The notes under the pieces were generated by a model, which worked only from the letters and a program-made list of their open reading frames with translations, made no database searches and was not told the DNA's origin. Of a stretch of 64,000 nt of DNA, positions 14,347 through 24,585 are shown piece after piece. The position numbers and the translations under genes were made by a program. Source of the DNA: Stereocaulon alpinum (taxonomy: Eukaryota; Ascomycota; Lecanoromycetes; Lecanorales; Stereocaulaceae); the NCBI GenBank assembly GCA_018257865.1, contig JAEUBA010000038.1, forward strand, positions 1-64,000. The letters are read 5' to 3'. Numbering within the stretch: the first letter of the stretch is position 1; each line of letters starts with the position of its first letter.

Positions 14347-14426
14347 TAAAATTCGGGTGTTCGATATCCTAAGACTTAGTTATTGATTACTAAGACTTAG
14401 CCCTAACCCTTATATATATCTCGTAC
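14347..14426 (+). repeat. Truncated Copia LTR copy
   Basis: It matches the first ~80 bp of the left LTR (ATTCGGGTGTTCGATATCC through CCCTTATATATATCTCG) and then diverges. It lies just after a purine-rich stretch (GTAGGAGTAG) that looks like a polypurine tract. About 100 bp of other sequence follow before the next LTR copy at 14,524, so it is evidence of a second, partly deleted Copia insertion. Confidence 0.65.
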
Positions 14427-14599
14427 CCTATTAAGTGCTGGACATTTAGGGAGGAAAACAGTTACTCTAGCGGGCTATATCTTTGATATATCTAGTATTC
14501 GGCGTACTATGTTCGAGTGGGAGTGTTAAAATTCGGGTGTTCGATATCCTAAGGCTTAGTTATTGGTGACTAAGGCTTAGCCCTAACCCTTATATATAT

Positions 14600-15580
14600 T
14601 GTCAACCCGGTAACTGTGGGCGCAGTTACCGCTGAACCCCTAAGGGCAAAACTCAAAATGTTCAGTGCTTGCTAGGGCGACACTATTAGACTGTATATAG
14701 CTTAGTGGTCCGGGGGTGCAGTATACCCCGGAGCCCTGATAATTATCCCCCCCCTAGGGCGACGTCCACGGCGCCTAATAGGGTAGAAAAACATTATTCC
14801 CCTATAATAAGCCCGAATATTCGGTGTAAGTCGGGTCGTAAGGCCCCCGAAGGGCGCCCTACTAGAATTATTCGTGCCCGAAGGACTTAGCGAAATAATA
14901 AGTTGAAGCCTGTAAAGGATACTTCTAGTTAGCGGCCTCCCTAAAGGACGCTTCCGCTAGGTAGTAGGCCCCCGAAGGGCGCCCCTACCAGAATATTCGT
15001 GCCCGAAGGACTTAGCGAATTAAGAAAGTTAAAGCCTGCGAAGGGAACTTCTAGTTAGCGGCCTCCCTAAAGGACGCTTCCGCTAGGTAGTAGGCCCCCG
15101 AAGGGCGCCCCTACCGGAATATTCGTGCCCGAAGGACTTAGCGAATTGATTATTCGTGCCTGTAGGACTTAGCGAATGGCGTAGTTAAAGCCCCCGTAGG
15201 GTACTCCGTAATAGGCCCCCGAAGGGTGCCTCCCCTAGCGAAAATTTGATGCTACGGGCTGCGCGCTGAAGCAGTGCAGCGGGGTTGGGAGGGCGGGAAC
15301 CCTATTAGGTCGCTTAGCAGCTAATTACAGCTGCGCTCCCTAAAAAAATCCCTTAGAAATTACCCCCTTAACGGTATTAAACCCCGGACCTTTACGATTC
15401 AGGTTAAGATTATCGAGCTTTATCGCACTAAACATACTTATTAACCTAGTAACTGTAGGCGCAGTTACCGCTAAACCCCTAAGGGTAAAACTCAAAATGT
15501 TCGGTGCTTACTAGGGCGACACTATTAGACTGTATATAGCTTAGTGGTCCGGGGGTGCAGTATACCCCGGAGCCCTAACA
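14600..15580. mobile_element. TRIM-like miniature LTR element (981 bp)
   Basis: Two direct 142-bp terminal repeats (14,600-14,741 and 15,439-15,580) begin TGTCAACC (TATTAACC in the right copy) and end TGATA/TAACA, implying an ancestral TGTCA...TGACA terminus. A 5-bp duplication, TATAT, lies on both sides (14,595-14,599 and 15,581-15,585), and removing one copy restores the Copia LTR exactly. The ~700-bp interior has no recognisable gag or pol and carries a ~125-bp tandem repeat. Each terminal repeat can form hairpins (GGTAACTG/CAGTTACC; CCGGGG/ACCCCGG). It is less AT-shifted than its surroundings. Size and structure fit TRIM/SMART non-autonomous retroelements. Confidence 0.8.
14842..15240 (+). 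repeat. ~125-bp tandem repeat inside the TRIM
   Basis: GGCCCCCGAAGGGCGCCC recurs at 14,842, 14,967 and 15,093 (periods 125 and 126), with a degenerate copy near 15,213. Each unit also contains ATTCGTGCCCGAAGGACTTA and GCGGCCTCCCTAAAGGACG. The units are GC-rich, unlike their surroundings, and contain short palindromes. Confidence 0.8.
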
Positions 15581-15641
15581 TATATCTCGCACAGTCGCAC
15601 TTAGCTAGACAATCAAGTGTTCTACCTACTATATTTTGACA

Positions 15642-17060
15642 GTTTTTACGTAGGTTATATTAAGAAAGTTAGCGGTAGCACCGGTATCTAAGAGTTAGGT
15701 AACTAGAATTTTATTATCTCTATATCTAAGGGTATAACTAGAGGCGAGGTAGTTTTTAGAAATTCTTCTAGGAAAAGGCTTCTCGCCGGCTATAAAGGAA
15801 TAAGCTAAAATTCGAATATATTAGGAAGATCCTAGTACGCGACTAAGTATAGGGACTAGGCTTTTCCCTAATTAGGAGAGGCTTAGGGAGGAGGTATAAG
15901 GTTAGCGGAGCTAATTTAGGGATTATAGAGAGCTTAGGCGCGCTTCTTCTTATTATAGTCTTAAGCTAGATAGCCCGGATCGCCGTAGTATAGATATAAG
16001 GAGTTTTTAATCTAGTACTAACGTTCTTTAGTAGTAAGAGGACCTCTAGGGCCTATACTAGGGCGGGAGTTTATCGCTAAAAGGTCTATAGCTATATTAA
16101 AGTTATTACTAGAAGTATAAATTATAGGTATACTACCCGTAAAGGCGGTAGCCGTAGTAGTTATAGTAACGCGCGTAGACGTAGACACGGGCTTAATAAG
16201 GCGGTAGTAAGTATCTAGGAGTTAATATTTAATAATTAGCTAATTAAATAATAAAGAATTAATATTAATAGATATTAGATAGCCTTAAAGTTTATAGCTT
16301 AGACTATTTTAAAAGTAGAAGTATTAGTTAGCTTTATTATACCCGGTATTACTAATCTAACGCTAGAACTCTACGAGGTACTTTAGGAATAGGCGATTAG
16401 CTTATTTTAAGTTAGTAATCTTCTTCTAGGCCGTATTCTTCTAGTTAGGGTTACTAAAGCTAAGCTTAAGGGCGTTAAGGAACTATAAGATAGTTAGGAT
16501 AGTAGTAGGGCTCTTAGGGTTACTAACCTATAGTAGGATTTAAGTTATTACCCTACCGGTAAGGCGGGAAAAGGTATAGCTAATCTTTTAGTATTTTAGG
16601 GGGTAGTAGTTAGAGTTTATTAGAAGCTTTCAATTAAGTTTAAACTTAAACCCCTCTAACTCCTCGCAGTTTCCGCTAAACTTAGGTAGGTTAGGGTATT
16701 TAACAGAGCGGCGAGGCTTAGTTATAGTAATAGGGGTAGGAGGCGTAACGGGTTAAACTTAGGCCTTAATAAGTTATTCTTAAAGAGTTTAGTTACTAGC
16801 CTCTAAGGATTCGGTATTCTTTTAAACTTCTTAGTTTTTATTAATTATCTATATATAATTTACCTAAAGGTTGGATACACTTTATTAATAGGTAGTTAAG
16901 GTAGTTAGGAGTTAAGTAGTATCTAGAATATTAAAACTAAGGTCCTTTTATTCGCTAAAAGCTTTTACGGCTATATTAATAATTTGTTTAGCGGTATAAT
17001 TCGCCGGTCTAGAGGTTAGGCTCTAGGAGGGGCTAGTACTAGAGAGGGAGCGAGAGAATT
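15642..17060 (-). mobile_element. Gypsy-type gag-protease fragment, RIP-mutated
   Basis: On the minus strand, a gag-like stretch leads to a CCHC zinc knuckle at about 15,950-15,997 (degraded CYYCGDPGHLARDC). An aspartic protease follows at about 15,671-15,700 (LLDTGATANFL). Both are typical of Ty3/Gypsy elements. Reverse transcriptase and beyond are missing: the element is cut at 15,642, where the Copia LTR ends. Many TAA/TAG codons interrupt it. Confidence 0.75.
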
Positions 17061-18365
17061 ATCATATAGTTTTAAGTTTATCGGAATTTGGTATTAAGAA
17101 ATTTGGCGGCGATAAGCTCGTATTAACGGCGTCAAATTATTATAGTAGTATTTATAATATTACGATTATAGAGGATAGATTAAATAGATAAGGAATCACT
17201 AGTCCTATCTATAGTATAGGTCTAATATAGCTAGCGATAGAGATATACCTATATACGGTACTAGCTACGAACCTAAATACCTATTTAGAGCTAAGATATC
17301 TCCCCTAATATATTATAGGTTAAATAATATTAAGACGTTATATAGTTACTAAGAACTCTATATAGAGTTTTTTAAGTAATACGATAATATCTACCCTAAC
17401 TCTATTATAACTATTATACCTCCCCTATAATTAAGATTAGATAGTAAGAATTAGTATTAGGTATAGTATCTTAGCCTAATAAGTAAAGAGTATAGGTAAT
17501 ACCTACCGCCGCTATTAATTTAAAAAAATCTAATATCTACGTGCGCTTAATACGTATCTACCGGTTAAAACTAACGCGTAGTTTATCTTAGGGGAAGGCT
17601 AGGGCTATAGATATACTAGACTAAGAGGAGGATATACTAGGTTATAAATTAGAAGGTATATTTTAGAAACGGACGGCCCCTATTTAAGTAGCTAGACGGG
17701 CCTTTAGTATAAGCAGCGCCGTATAACTATAATTATAAGCTAAAGGGTTAGCTCCCCCCTAAAGTAAAATATATAAGAATTAATATAAGCGGCTACCTAT
17801 ATAGACCTAATATAACCGGCGGGATATTATACTATCTAATTCTTTATATAAGTATAGACCTCCTAGGCTGCGTATATAGCTTCTCTTATATCCTTAACTA
17901 ATAAACTACTAAACGGCTAAATCCGGTACTACTACGGATACTACTAAATACTACTAATTAGCGCTAATAACTTAAACCCTTATAGGACGGCTACGTACCC
18001 CCCTCCCCCCCCCCCCCCCCGCGTTAATATAGTAAAAGCTAGAGAAAGTTATAGGGCGCCTATCGCCACGATAAAGTTAAAGGATATAGAATAATATAGT
18101 AGGGTCTCTAAGAGCTATGTATAGTATAGAGGGTATATATTATAGTTAGTATTAAGAATAATATTATAGAGCGCTTAGTATAATATTAAAGAATATAGTT
18201 AAGGTTACTAGTATTAAGGAGGCCTAGGGTAGGATCTCTAGACTAAAGCAGTTATATTATTAAGGATAAGCGGGAGTTTTCTTCTAGGTATTATACTATA
18301 GTTTCTCTTACGGCTAGAAAAGGTATACTACGTGTACTATCTACTAGTTTTATAAATAGTATAAT
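17061..18365. other. Unclassified AT-rich repeat remnant
   Basis: This is RIP-type sequence with no recognisable coding landmark on either strand. It may include the LTR and leader of the adjacent Gypsy fragment. A homopolymer of 16 C lies at 18,005-18,020. I see no gene here. Confidence 0.4.
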
Positions 18366-18425
18366 AGAACACCCTTATTAGTATATATAGATACTAGAAT
18401 AGGCGTATAAATTAATTGATTAAAT
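18366..18425 (+). repeat. LINE 3' tail, severely truncated copy
   Basis: This ~60-bp stretch (AGAACACCCTTATTAGTATA onward, ending in an AATTGATTAAAT-type tail) matches 21,759-21,823, the end of the LINE at 20,400-21,823, in the same orientation. Upstream flanks differ, so it looks like a 5'-truncated LINE insertion. Confidence 0.65.
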
Positions 18426-18479
18426 AAGTATATAGTAGTACCTATATTAGTAAGAGCTTTTAATTTATATTCCTTATCC

Positions 18480-20330
18480 TAGGCTATTAAGGTAATAACA
18501 TATATAAATAAACGCCTATTAAAGGGATTATAAAACTCTATAGATAATAAGAATAGTAGGTCCTTAAGGGTAACTTCCCTAAGGATAGCTAGTTTTCTAA
18601 ATTAGATAACTCCTCTACTTTACTAGTATTATAAATATCTTTATCCTCGCTTCTAACTTCTTATACTACCTTATAAAGACGCTTAGGGTAATCTACGTTA
18701 AAATAGCCTTCCTTATTATAGTAGAAATACTTAGGCTTATTCTTTAATATAGTACGCTCCTCCTTATAAACCTTAGGAGAGGCTAACGCCTTAACGGAGT
18801 ATCTCTTAGCTAGAATAGTATAGGTAGGGGATAAGGTATAAGTAGTTCTCTATAGTTAAGTAGTTATAATCTAAGTAGACGGGGTATAGGTTACGGACCT
18901 ATTAATAGATATAAAGATATAGTCTCTTTTCTTACTTACGGCGCGCTACTAGCGATTAACCTTTTAATAGAGGTTAGTAAGTTACTTTAATATTTTAAAT
19001 TCTATTAGAGAGGCGGCGATAGCGTCTTATAAATATAAATTAACCTTATCCTTTAGTTTATTAATTATAGCTTCCTTATCTATCTTTAGATAGTTCGTAA
19101 ATATACGGAAGTTAGAATAGAAGGTAGTAAAGGAGTTAGTACCTTTCTAGTATAAGGTTTAGAACCCTTAATATATATTATCCTTTTTATAGGGGTCGCC
19201 TATAATATTATTAATAGTTTAGATCACCTCCTCTACGTTATAGAAGTAGTTCGAGTCGTTAGTATAGTAGGCCTAAATATACTTAACTACCGTACCGCTA
19301 GTATAAGAGATTATATAAATTACTTTAGTATTATCGTCTATATAGTAATCTTAGTTAATAGTAAGCTTATCCTAAATTCGCTAGGTCTAATCCTCTAATA
19401 ACATTTCGCCGTTAACTTCTATAAATAGGGGAGGATCCGGTACCTTTTATAAGCGGTTCGATCCTATAATAGTAGAACTAGGTATAACTTATCTAGAGGT
19501 CTAGTAGTTAACTTCTAACTCTAGAATCCTTTACTCCAGCTCGTTATTCGCGGTAATTAACTAGATTTTATTACCTTTAAGCTATCGATTTTCCGCTAAT
19601 ACCTTCTACTACCTATTATATATACTTATAGCCGCTTCCTAGATATTATCTACCTTATTAACTACATTATTCTATTCTTTTAAGTAGGATAGAGTTATAT
19701 TATATTCTCTACGGAGCTCGTTAAGAGCTTCTAGTAATTAGTTTAGATTTTAGACTACCTAGTATTATAGTTACTTTATATTTTAGATATTCTAAGGGGA
19801 TCTAGCTTCCGTAGCTATTATAGTAGTATTAATAGGGAGTACTAATACTCGTTATTTCTCTTATACTTCTTATATAATCTAATTATAGGCCTACTAGGCT
19901 ATATCCTTCTTAATAGCGTCGTTCGAGTTTCGAGCTATTACTAGTAATTAGTATAGGGGAGTAGGTAGAGGGACGAAGACTAAGGTACCTAGGATTTAAA
20001 GAATAGAGGTAAATATATTAGTATTTAATTAGTATTATAAGTTATAGAAATATTTATTAATACGCCCTAGTATTAGTAATATAGTAGTAGTAGGCCGTAG
20101 CCTCTTTTAATTATTAGTAATTTATAAGCTAATACCTCTTTAGCTTAGAGTACCGTCCTATAGCTTCGTCTACTAGTTACTACTCCTTAGTAGTCTTTAC
20201 CTCTAGCGGATTATTTAGTTTCTCCTACTACCTTAGTAGGGTTAAATACTAAGGGGATTTTATACTATTTATTTAACCTTACTAGTATACTTATAAGGGC
20301 GGGGGTAAGTAGTAAGATATATTCTAATAT
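18480..20330 (-). mobile_element. Gypsy-type gag fragment, RIP-mutated
   Basis: The minus strand read through stops resembles fungal Gypsy gag. A conserved block near 19,300-19,440 contains a degraded DPPLFIEVNGE segment, DKLTIN and IDDNTKVIYIISYTSG. A CCHC zinc knuckle lies near 18,690-18,745 (degraded CFYCNKEGHF). Protease and polymerase were not found. The fragment is bounded by LINE sequence on both sides. Confidence 0.7.
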
Positions 20331-20399
20331 TAGGGGCTAGCCTAAAGCGAGTTAATAGGGGTATTATTAGACTAGGAGAATATATCTAAGGATGAAAAG

Positions 20400-21823
20400 C
20401 TATATATATAAAGTATATATAAGATATATTTGGGGCCTATATATAGCGTAGGTGAAGGTAAAGGCCGCTACTTAAGCCCGGGCGATCAAGTGCCTAGCAG
20501 GATTAACTTAGGGAGCTACGTTTGAGAAGTGCAGGAAGGTATATAGTATAGCGGTAAGGCCTATACTTATATTCGCCGCTCTAATATAGTATACCCCTAC
20601 CGGGGGGCGGGGAGCTATAGAAAAGTACGTTAAGACGCTCGCGATAATATAGAACAACTGCCTACGGATAGTGCTTAGAGTATATAAGGTAATACCAGTC
20701 TAGGTCCTAGAAGTAGAAGTAGTTATTATACCTATCTAAACCTATCTAGACGCCCTAGTTATAAGATACTAGGCACTAAGGGGAGTATACCCCTTAATAA
20801 TTAAAGGCAACCGCTTAATCTGTAGGAGACTGTAGGGAAGGAGAGGAAGGGCGCGCCTAATACGCCTAACCCTATTACTAGAAAAGGAAGAATAGGCCCT
20901 ATAGGAGCTTAAGGTAAAGGATTAGGATTAAGCGGTAACGGCGATAAGGAGGAAGGTATATTAGTATAACCTAAAAACGGATATTAAGGAGTATTAAGAC
21001 ATAGGCGTCCTAGCTAAGAAGATATAAGGCTAGGTAATAGCGAAGTAGATTAAGCAGTAGGAGGTATATAAGGATACTATCCCTAAGCACTCTTATACAC
21101 CCGTATAGAATAAACCGTTATTTAGAGAAAGGTATAACTACTACCTAAAGCTTAGGAAGGCAGAAAGCTTGATAGTAGTCTAACTCTAAAGTAGGAAGAA
21201 TAGGTTTAACTACTTCCTTTATAAGGCGAGGGTGCTAGGGGTCCGTAGTACCTGCTGTAGTTATAGATAAAGGAATTAGGATATAAAGTATATTCTCCTA
21301 TACTGCCTAAAGCTTAGCGATACTTAAAGGGAGCTTATTAAAGAGGTAGAGACTTATAATATTAGGACTATACTAGCTGAGGTTACTAGTATAAGAGCAG
21401 CTGCGAGATAGCTGGTTAGGTTAGGATTCCTAATATAGTATTAACTTACTAGGGAATAGCTCTCTTAGTCTAAACTCCCTATTAGAGTAGAACTGGTAAT
21501 AAAAACCCTAAAGATAAAGAAGCCTAAGCGTAAGTAGAAGCTAAAGGCGGCGGAGCTACCGGAGTATTATAGGGCCTATTAGGGTAACGGAGATTATTAT
21601 TACCAGTGTTATAGAGCCTAGCGGTGAGGTTAAATAGGCGGAGTAGAACGATAAGTAAGCTAATAAGCGAAAGTTTTTAGCTAGAAGGGGTAACTCTAGA
21701 AAGGTTTCTTTCGCGTCTAGAGGGCCTTTAACCCCCCTAGATTTCCTAATAATATAAGAGAACACCCTTATTAGTATATATAGATACTAGAATAGGCGTA
21801 TAAATCAATCAATCAATTAAATA
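20400..21823 (+). mobile_element. Tad1-like LINE, 3' part of ORF2
   Basis: The + strand reads through to the C-terminal part of a Tad1-type ORF2: LGATFEKCRKVYSIAVRP, then YTPTGGRGAIEKY near 20,595, NNCLRIV followed by VYKVIPVQVLE, a YLDAL segment, and a Cys-rich tail near 21,250-21,310. It ends in an AATCAATCAATCAATT tail at 21,805-21,823, a common LINE 3' signature. Both polymerase core and ORF1 are absent (5' truncated). It overlaps the interrupted LINE at 5,278 by the ALIQYTP-to-TLAIIQ segment, so it marks where that copy was broken. Confidence 0.75.
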
Positions 21824-22470
21824 TAAGATATATTAGGGACGTGGCTTAGTAGGCGCTAAGGCTAAAGAGGCCTAGTATTAGATTAAGGCTAAAGTTTAAT
21901 AAATACTAGTAAGAAGTTTAATAAATATTAGTAAGTAAGTAATAAAAGGCTAGCCCGTAATACTATAAGCTTACTAGCTCTTTCTTTTCTTCTTCGTCCT
22001 ATTTTCTAGATATTAAGCGTAGCCTATTAGCTAAATCCTAATATAAGGCTGGTTTCCTTAAATCTACCTTCTCCTACGATTACCTCTAGGCGAGCCGTAA
22101 CATTAAGGGCCCCTAAGTTAGTATCTTAGTAGCTATCTATAGGGGACCTCGACCTTAAAGCCTATTCTAATTGGGCTCGGAGCCCGTTATTGTTGACGCC
22201 TAAGCGGTAGTTATCTAAGCACCCCTTTCAGAGAGGTTCTCATAGGGCTGAACTTTTAGTATGCTAAGACTCTTGGCATAAATTAAGATTAACGGTGTTA
22301 TTCTCTGTACAGGGTTCCCAGAAAGTCACGTAAAAATGGCGATACTCCGTCGATTTCTAGGGGCCTGTTGCCTGATGCTCCGTGGTTCCCTCCCCTAAAA
22401 CTGTACCGGGACTTCCAATCTTGCCCGACGGCTCCGGGGTTTCAAAATTTTGCCCGATAGGGCTTAACCT
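21824..22470. other. Boundary between RIP-mutated block and normal-GC DNA
   Basis: TpG and CpA dinucleotides reappear progressively from about 22,150 onward, and by 22,300 composition matches the gene-bearing part. No gene was recognised. The stretch 21,824-22,150 is still RIP-type. Confidence 0.6.
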
Positions 22471-22534
22471 AAAGCTGGTGAAGCGGGCCCTGAAAAGCCC
22501 CCAAGTATTCTTCAAGGCCCGCTTCACCAGCTTT
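22471..22534. repeat. Foldback palindrome (24-bp arms)
   Basis: The arms at 22,471-22,494 and 22,511-22,534 are inverted copies (23 of 24 match) around a 16-nt spacer. Pairing extends outward about 20 bp more with some mismatches (GCCCGATAGGGCT versus GCCCTATAGGACT in reverse). This explains why the two strands encode similar short peptides containing LKLVKRALK. It is probably a foldback or MITE remnant. Confidence 0.7.
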
Positions 22535-22764
22535 AAGTCCAGTCCTATAGGGCTATGCGGTAAGGGGCCAAATCTCCGAAGATCTCCAAGTATCAACATT
22601 TAGCCTGCCAGCACCCTGAGTGCGGAAGTATCTTCCGCTGATCAGCGTGATAGTGAAAATTCTTCTTTGCGACAAGATTCTACCCTCCGTTTGCTTCACC
22701 TCTGATCAACACTTCCTTCCAATTTTTCGATGAACATTGTACCGCCCAGTGAGATTCAGCGAAA

Positions 22765-24277
22765 ATGGCCAATCCAACCACAAAGCCAACGTCACAACAG
22801 TTTCAAGCTGAGCTTCAAGCCACTCTAAATGGAGTAATTGGGACGCTTCCAGCTGGGGTGAGGCCTAACGTCCATGACCACCAAACCTAGATGAATTTTT
22901 TGTTCTGACCCTAACACTTTGTATCACTTCTCGACTCTAGCGGTCCTTACGCGATATATAAAAATCTCTCATTCGACCAAAAATGTGAACATTGTGAGGC
23001 TTCCGTCCTATCTTTCATCAGACGCTCTTCTAATGGGATGGGTAAATAGCGAAGGAATAAAACCTTGCTCTTCTTACTAAACGAAGAAGTGTTACTAAAT
23101 TGCAGAGAGTTTTCCATCTAGAATTGTTACTCGTGATGGTCGAGGCTTACAAATGTAAAATGTACAGATGAAAAAGTTCTTCGCATTGCTATATGTATGG
23201 TCTTTTCCCGATGATTATTGTGAGTGAAGCTGTCGCTGACTGAAGCCAGTGGGTAAATCTTTCAACAATTCTCTATGGACCGACCGTATTCCTCATCAAG
23301 CTATCCATTCTGCTCCAGTATTGGAAATTCTCGTCCTGATCGGAAAGGTAACATCTTCATGTTTGTTGGGGTTCAAGCATGCATCTGGAGTATCTCGGGT
23401 TTTTATCCTTTTGTCACAGTCTTTGAGATGGCTATGTGCTCCCAAAGGGAGAATATTTGAGGAGCATATTTGGACCCCGTTGATGACTACCGGCCGCTGC
23501 TTCAATACCGATGCTTCTTTCCAGGCTACGCGAATTTACAACGTGATATCCGGCTTCGTGATCTTGTGGCTTCCTACACCAACTTCTTAGAATTGCAAAT
23601 GCGCAGGAAAAGAAAAATCTTCACGGTAACAGTCCTTGCGACAAGGTTTTTGCAAGTAGCTAACCCTACTAAAAGATCTCCCAAACACATTTACGCCGAG
23701 ACTTGACTCACGAAGATGGCATTTATTGTGACTTGACATAGCATCTTTAAGTCCATATAATGACTGATATTCTATATTCACGGCCTGCGTGACGTCCGTC
23801 ATGAGTACGTACTATACCTGGAAGTCTGTCAAATGGCATGACATTACCTATTACGTGACTATCGTGGGCCTTTGGACCTACGCCGAAATTTCTATTGGCG
23901 TCATCTTCTGTTGCCTTCCTATATTTCCTAAGTTCTTCAAAGACGTCGGTCACAACATATATGGCATATTTTAGCTTGGATCTTTGACGGGAAAACTAAT
24001 TCGACACAAGCTGTGATCCACACCAAATACCGGCAAAACGAATATCCCTTCTAGAATGCGTCGACTTCTCCCCAAACGCGGCGGCGAAAAGAGCATACCA
24101 GAGACGTGGAACGACACATACCACTCGAAAGCTGAGCTCAAGGGCGAATACATCACCCTTGACGGATACGACATAAAGCAGTCAACAACTGAAACTATGA
24201 ATGGACTTACTCCTACACTGGCCGATGGTCCTACCACTAGACGTGAGGATTTGGAGATCAGAAAAGATGGTGCCTGA
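22765..24277 (+). pseudogene. SAT4/rhodopsin-like membrane protein pseudogene
   Basis: Pieces in several frames match in order the fungal seven-helix SAT4 (rhodopsin-like) family. An N-terminal LPAGVRPNVHD lies at about 22,850, then RPDRKGNIFMFVG, VTVFEMAMC, and WTPLMTTGRCFNTDASFQAT at about 23,470-23,530. ILWLPTP and LQMRRKRKIFTV, DITYYVTIVGLWTYAEIS with LPIFPKFFKDVG at 23,840-23,950, and a hydrophilic tail ending at 24,277 follow. The frame is lost within one helix: a 13-bp insertion near 23,455-23,470, with ATATTT on both sides, separates CSQREN from IWTPLM and cannot be an intron. Further stops lie at 22,888 and near 23,230. The N-terminal part is badly decayed. An intact relative lies at 36,046-37,398. 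Confidence 0.7.
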
Positions 24278-24585
24278 ACTCTAGGGACAACTACTGTACC
24301 CTTTGACAAAATACAAAGTCGCATTTATTTCTAGAAAGACTACCATGCTGAAAGGGTAGTGAATGGTCTAACGGGGCTGCATCTTCGAAAGAGGTCCCTT
24401 GAGGGTTTCGATTGCGCGGTAAAGGAAAAGGCAACGCGACGTCATCTGGAGAATTCCTCAACCCCAATGTACTGAACTCAAAGGCGATCTTTGAAGTGAT
24501 GGATAGGGAGATAAATTTGGGTTTCATCCTCTTACCCACACAAGTACCACACAAGTACACGTGTTGCAAAGACTCCGACTACCCT

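Larger units (their letters stand above)
8905..15641 (+). mobile_element. Copia-type LTR retrotransposon relic, composite
   Basis: Pol order is that of Ty1/Copia: gag from about 10,290 with a CxxC knuckle remnant near 10,850-10,920; aspartic protease near 11,130 (degraded DSGCTQHSF); integrase GAG/HHCC region at 11,520-12,100; reverse transcriptase at 12,780-13,560 with LYVDDILI at about 13,325; RNase H at 13,840-14,150 with DNQGAI, a degraded HTRSKHIDIRYHF and a C-terminal LTKPLCKDKF. The left LTR is at 8,905-9,036. The right side holds two LTR copies (14,347 truncated; 14,524-15,641 split by a TRIM), so at least two Copia copies are fused. The 5-bp flanks do not match (AAGGT versus GTTTT), which also argues against a single intact insertion. 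RIP stops disable all frames. Confidence 0.85.
14524..15641 (+). repeat. Copia right LTR, split by a TRIM
   Basis: The left part (14,524-14,599) begins TGTTAAAATTC. The right part (15,586-15,641) continues CTCGCACAGTCGCAC and ends TTTTGACA. Removing 14,600-15,585 rejoins an LTR matching 8,905-9,036 at the TATATATATCTCGCAC junction. It is preceded by a purine-rich GAGTGGGAG. Confidence 0.8.

Noticed and set aside
14705..14890. A 61-codon plus-strand frame within the TRIM
   Set aside because: It starts inside the terminal repeat and runs into the tandem array; it has no similarity to gag or any known protein, so the element is treated as non-coding.
22382..22603. Two overlapping open frames on opposite strands with similar peptides
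   Set aside because: They are explained by the palindrome at 22,471-22,534; no start context, intron or family match supports a protein.
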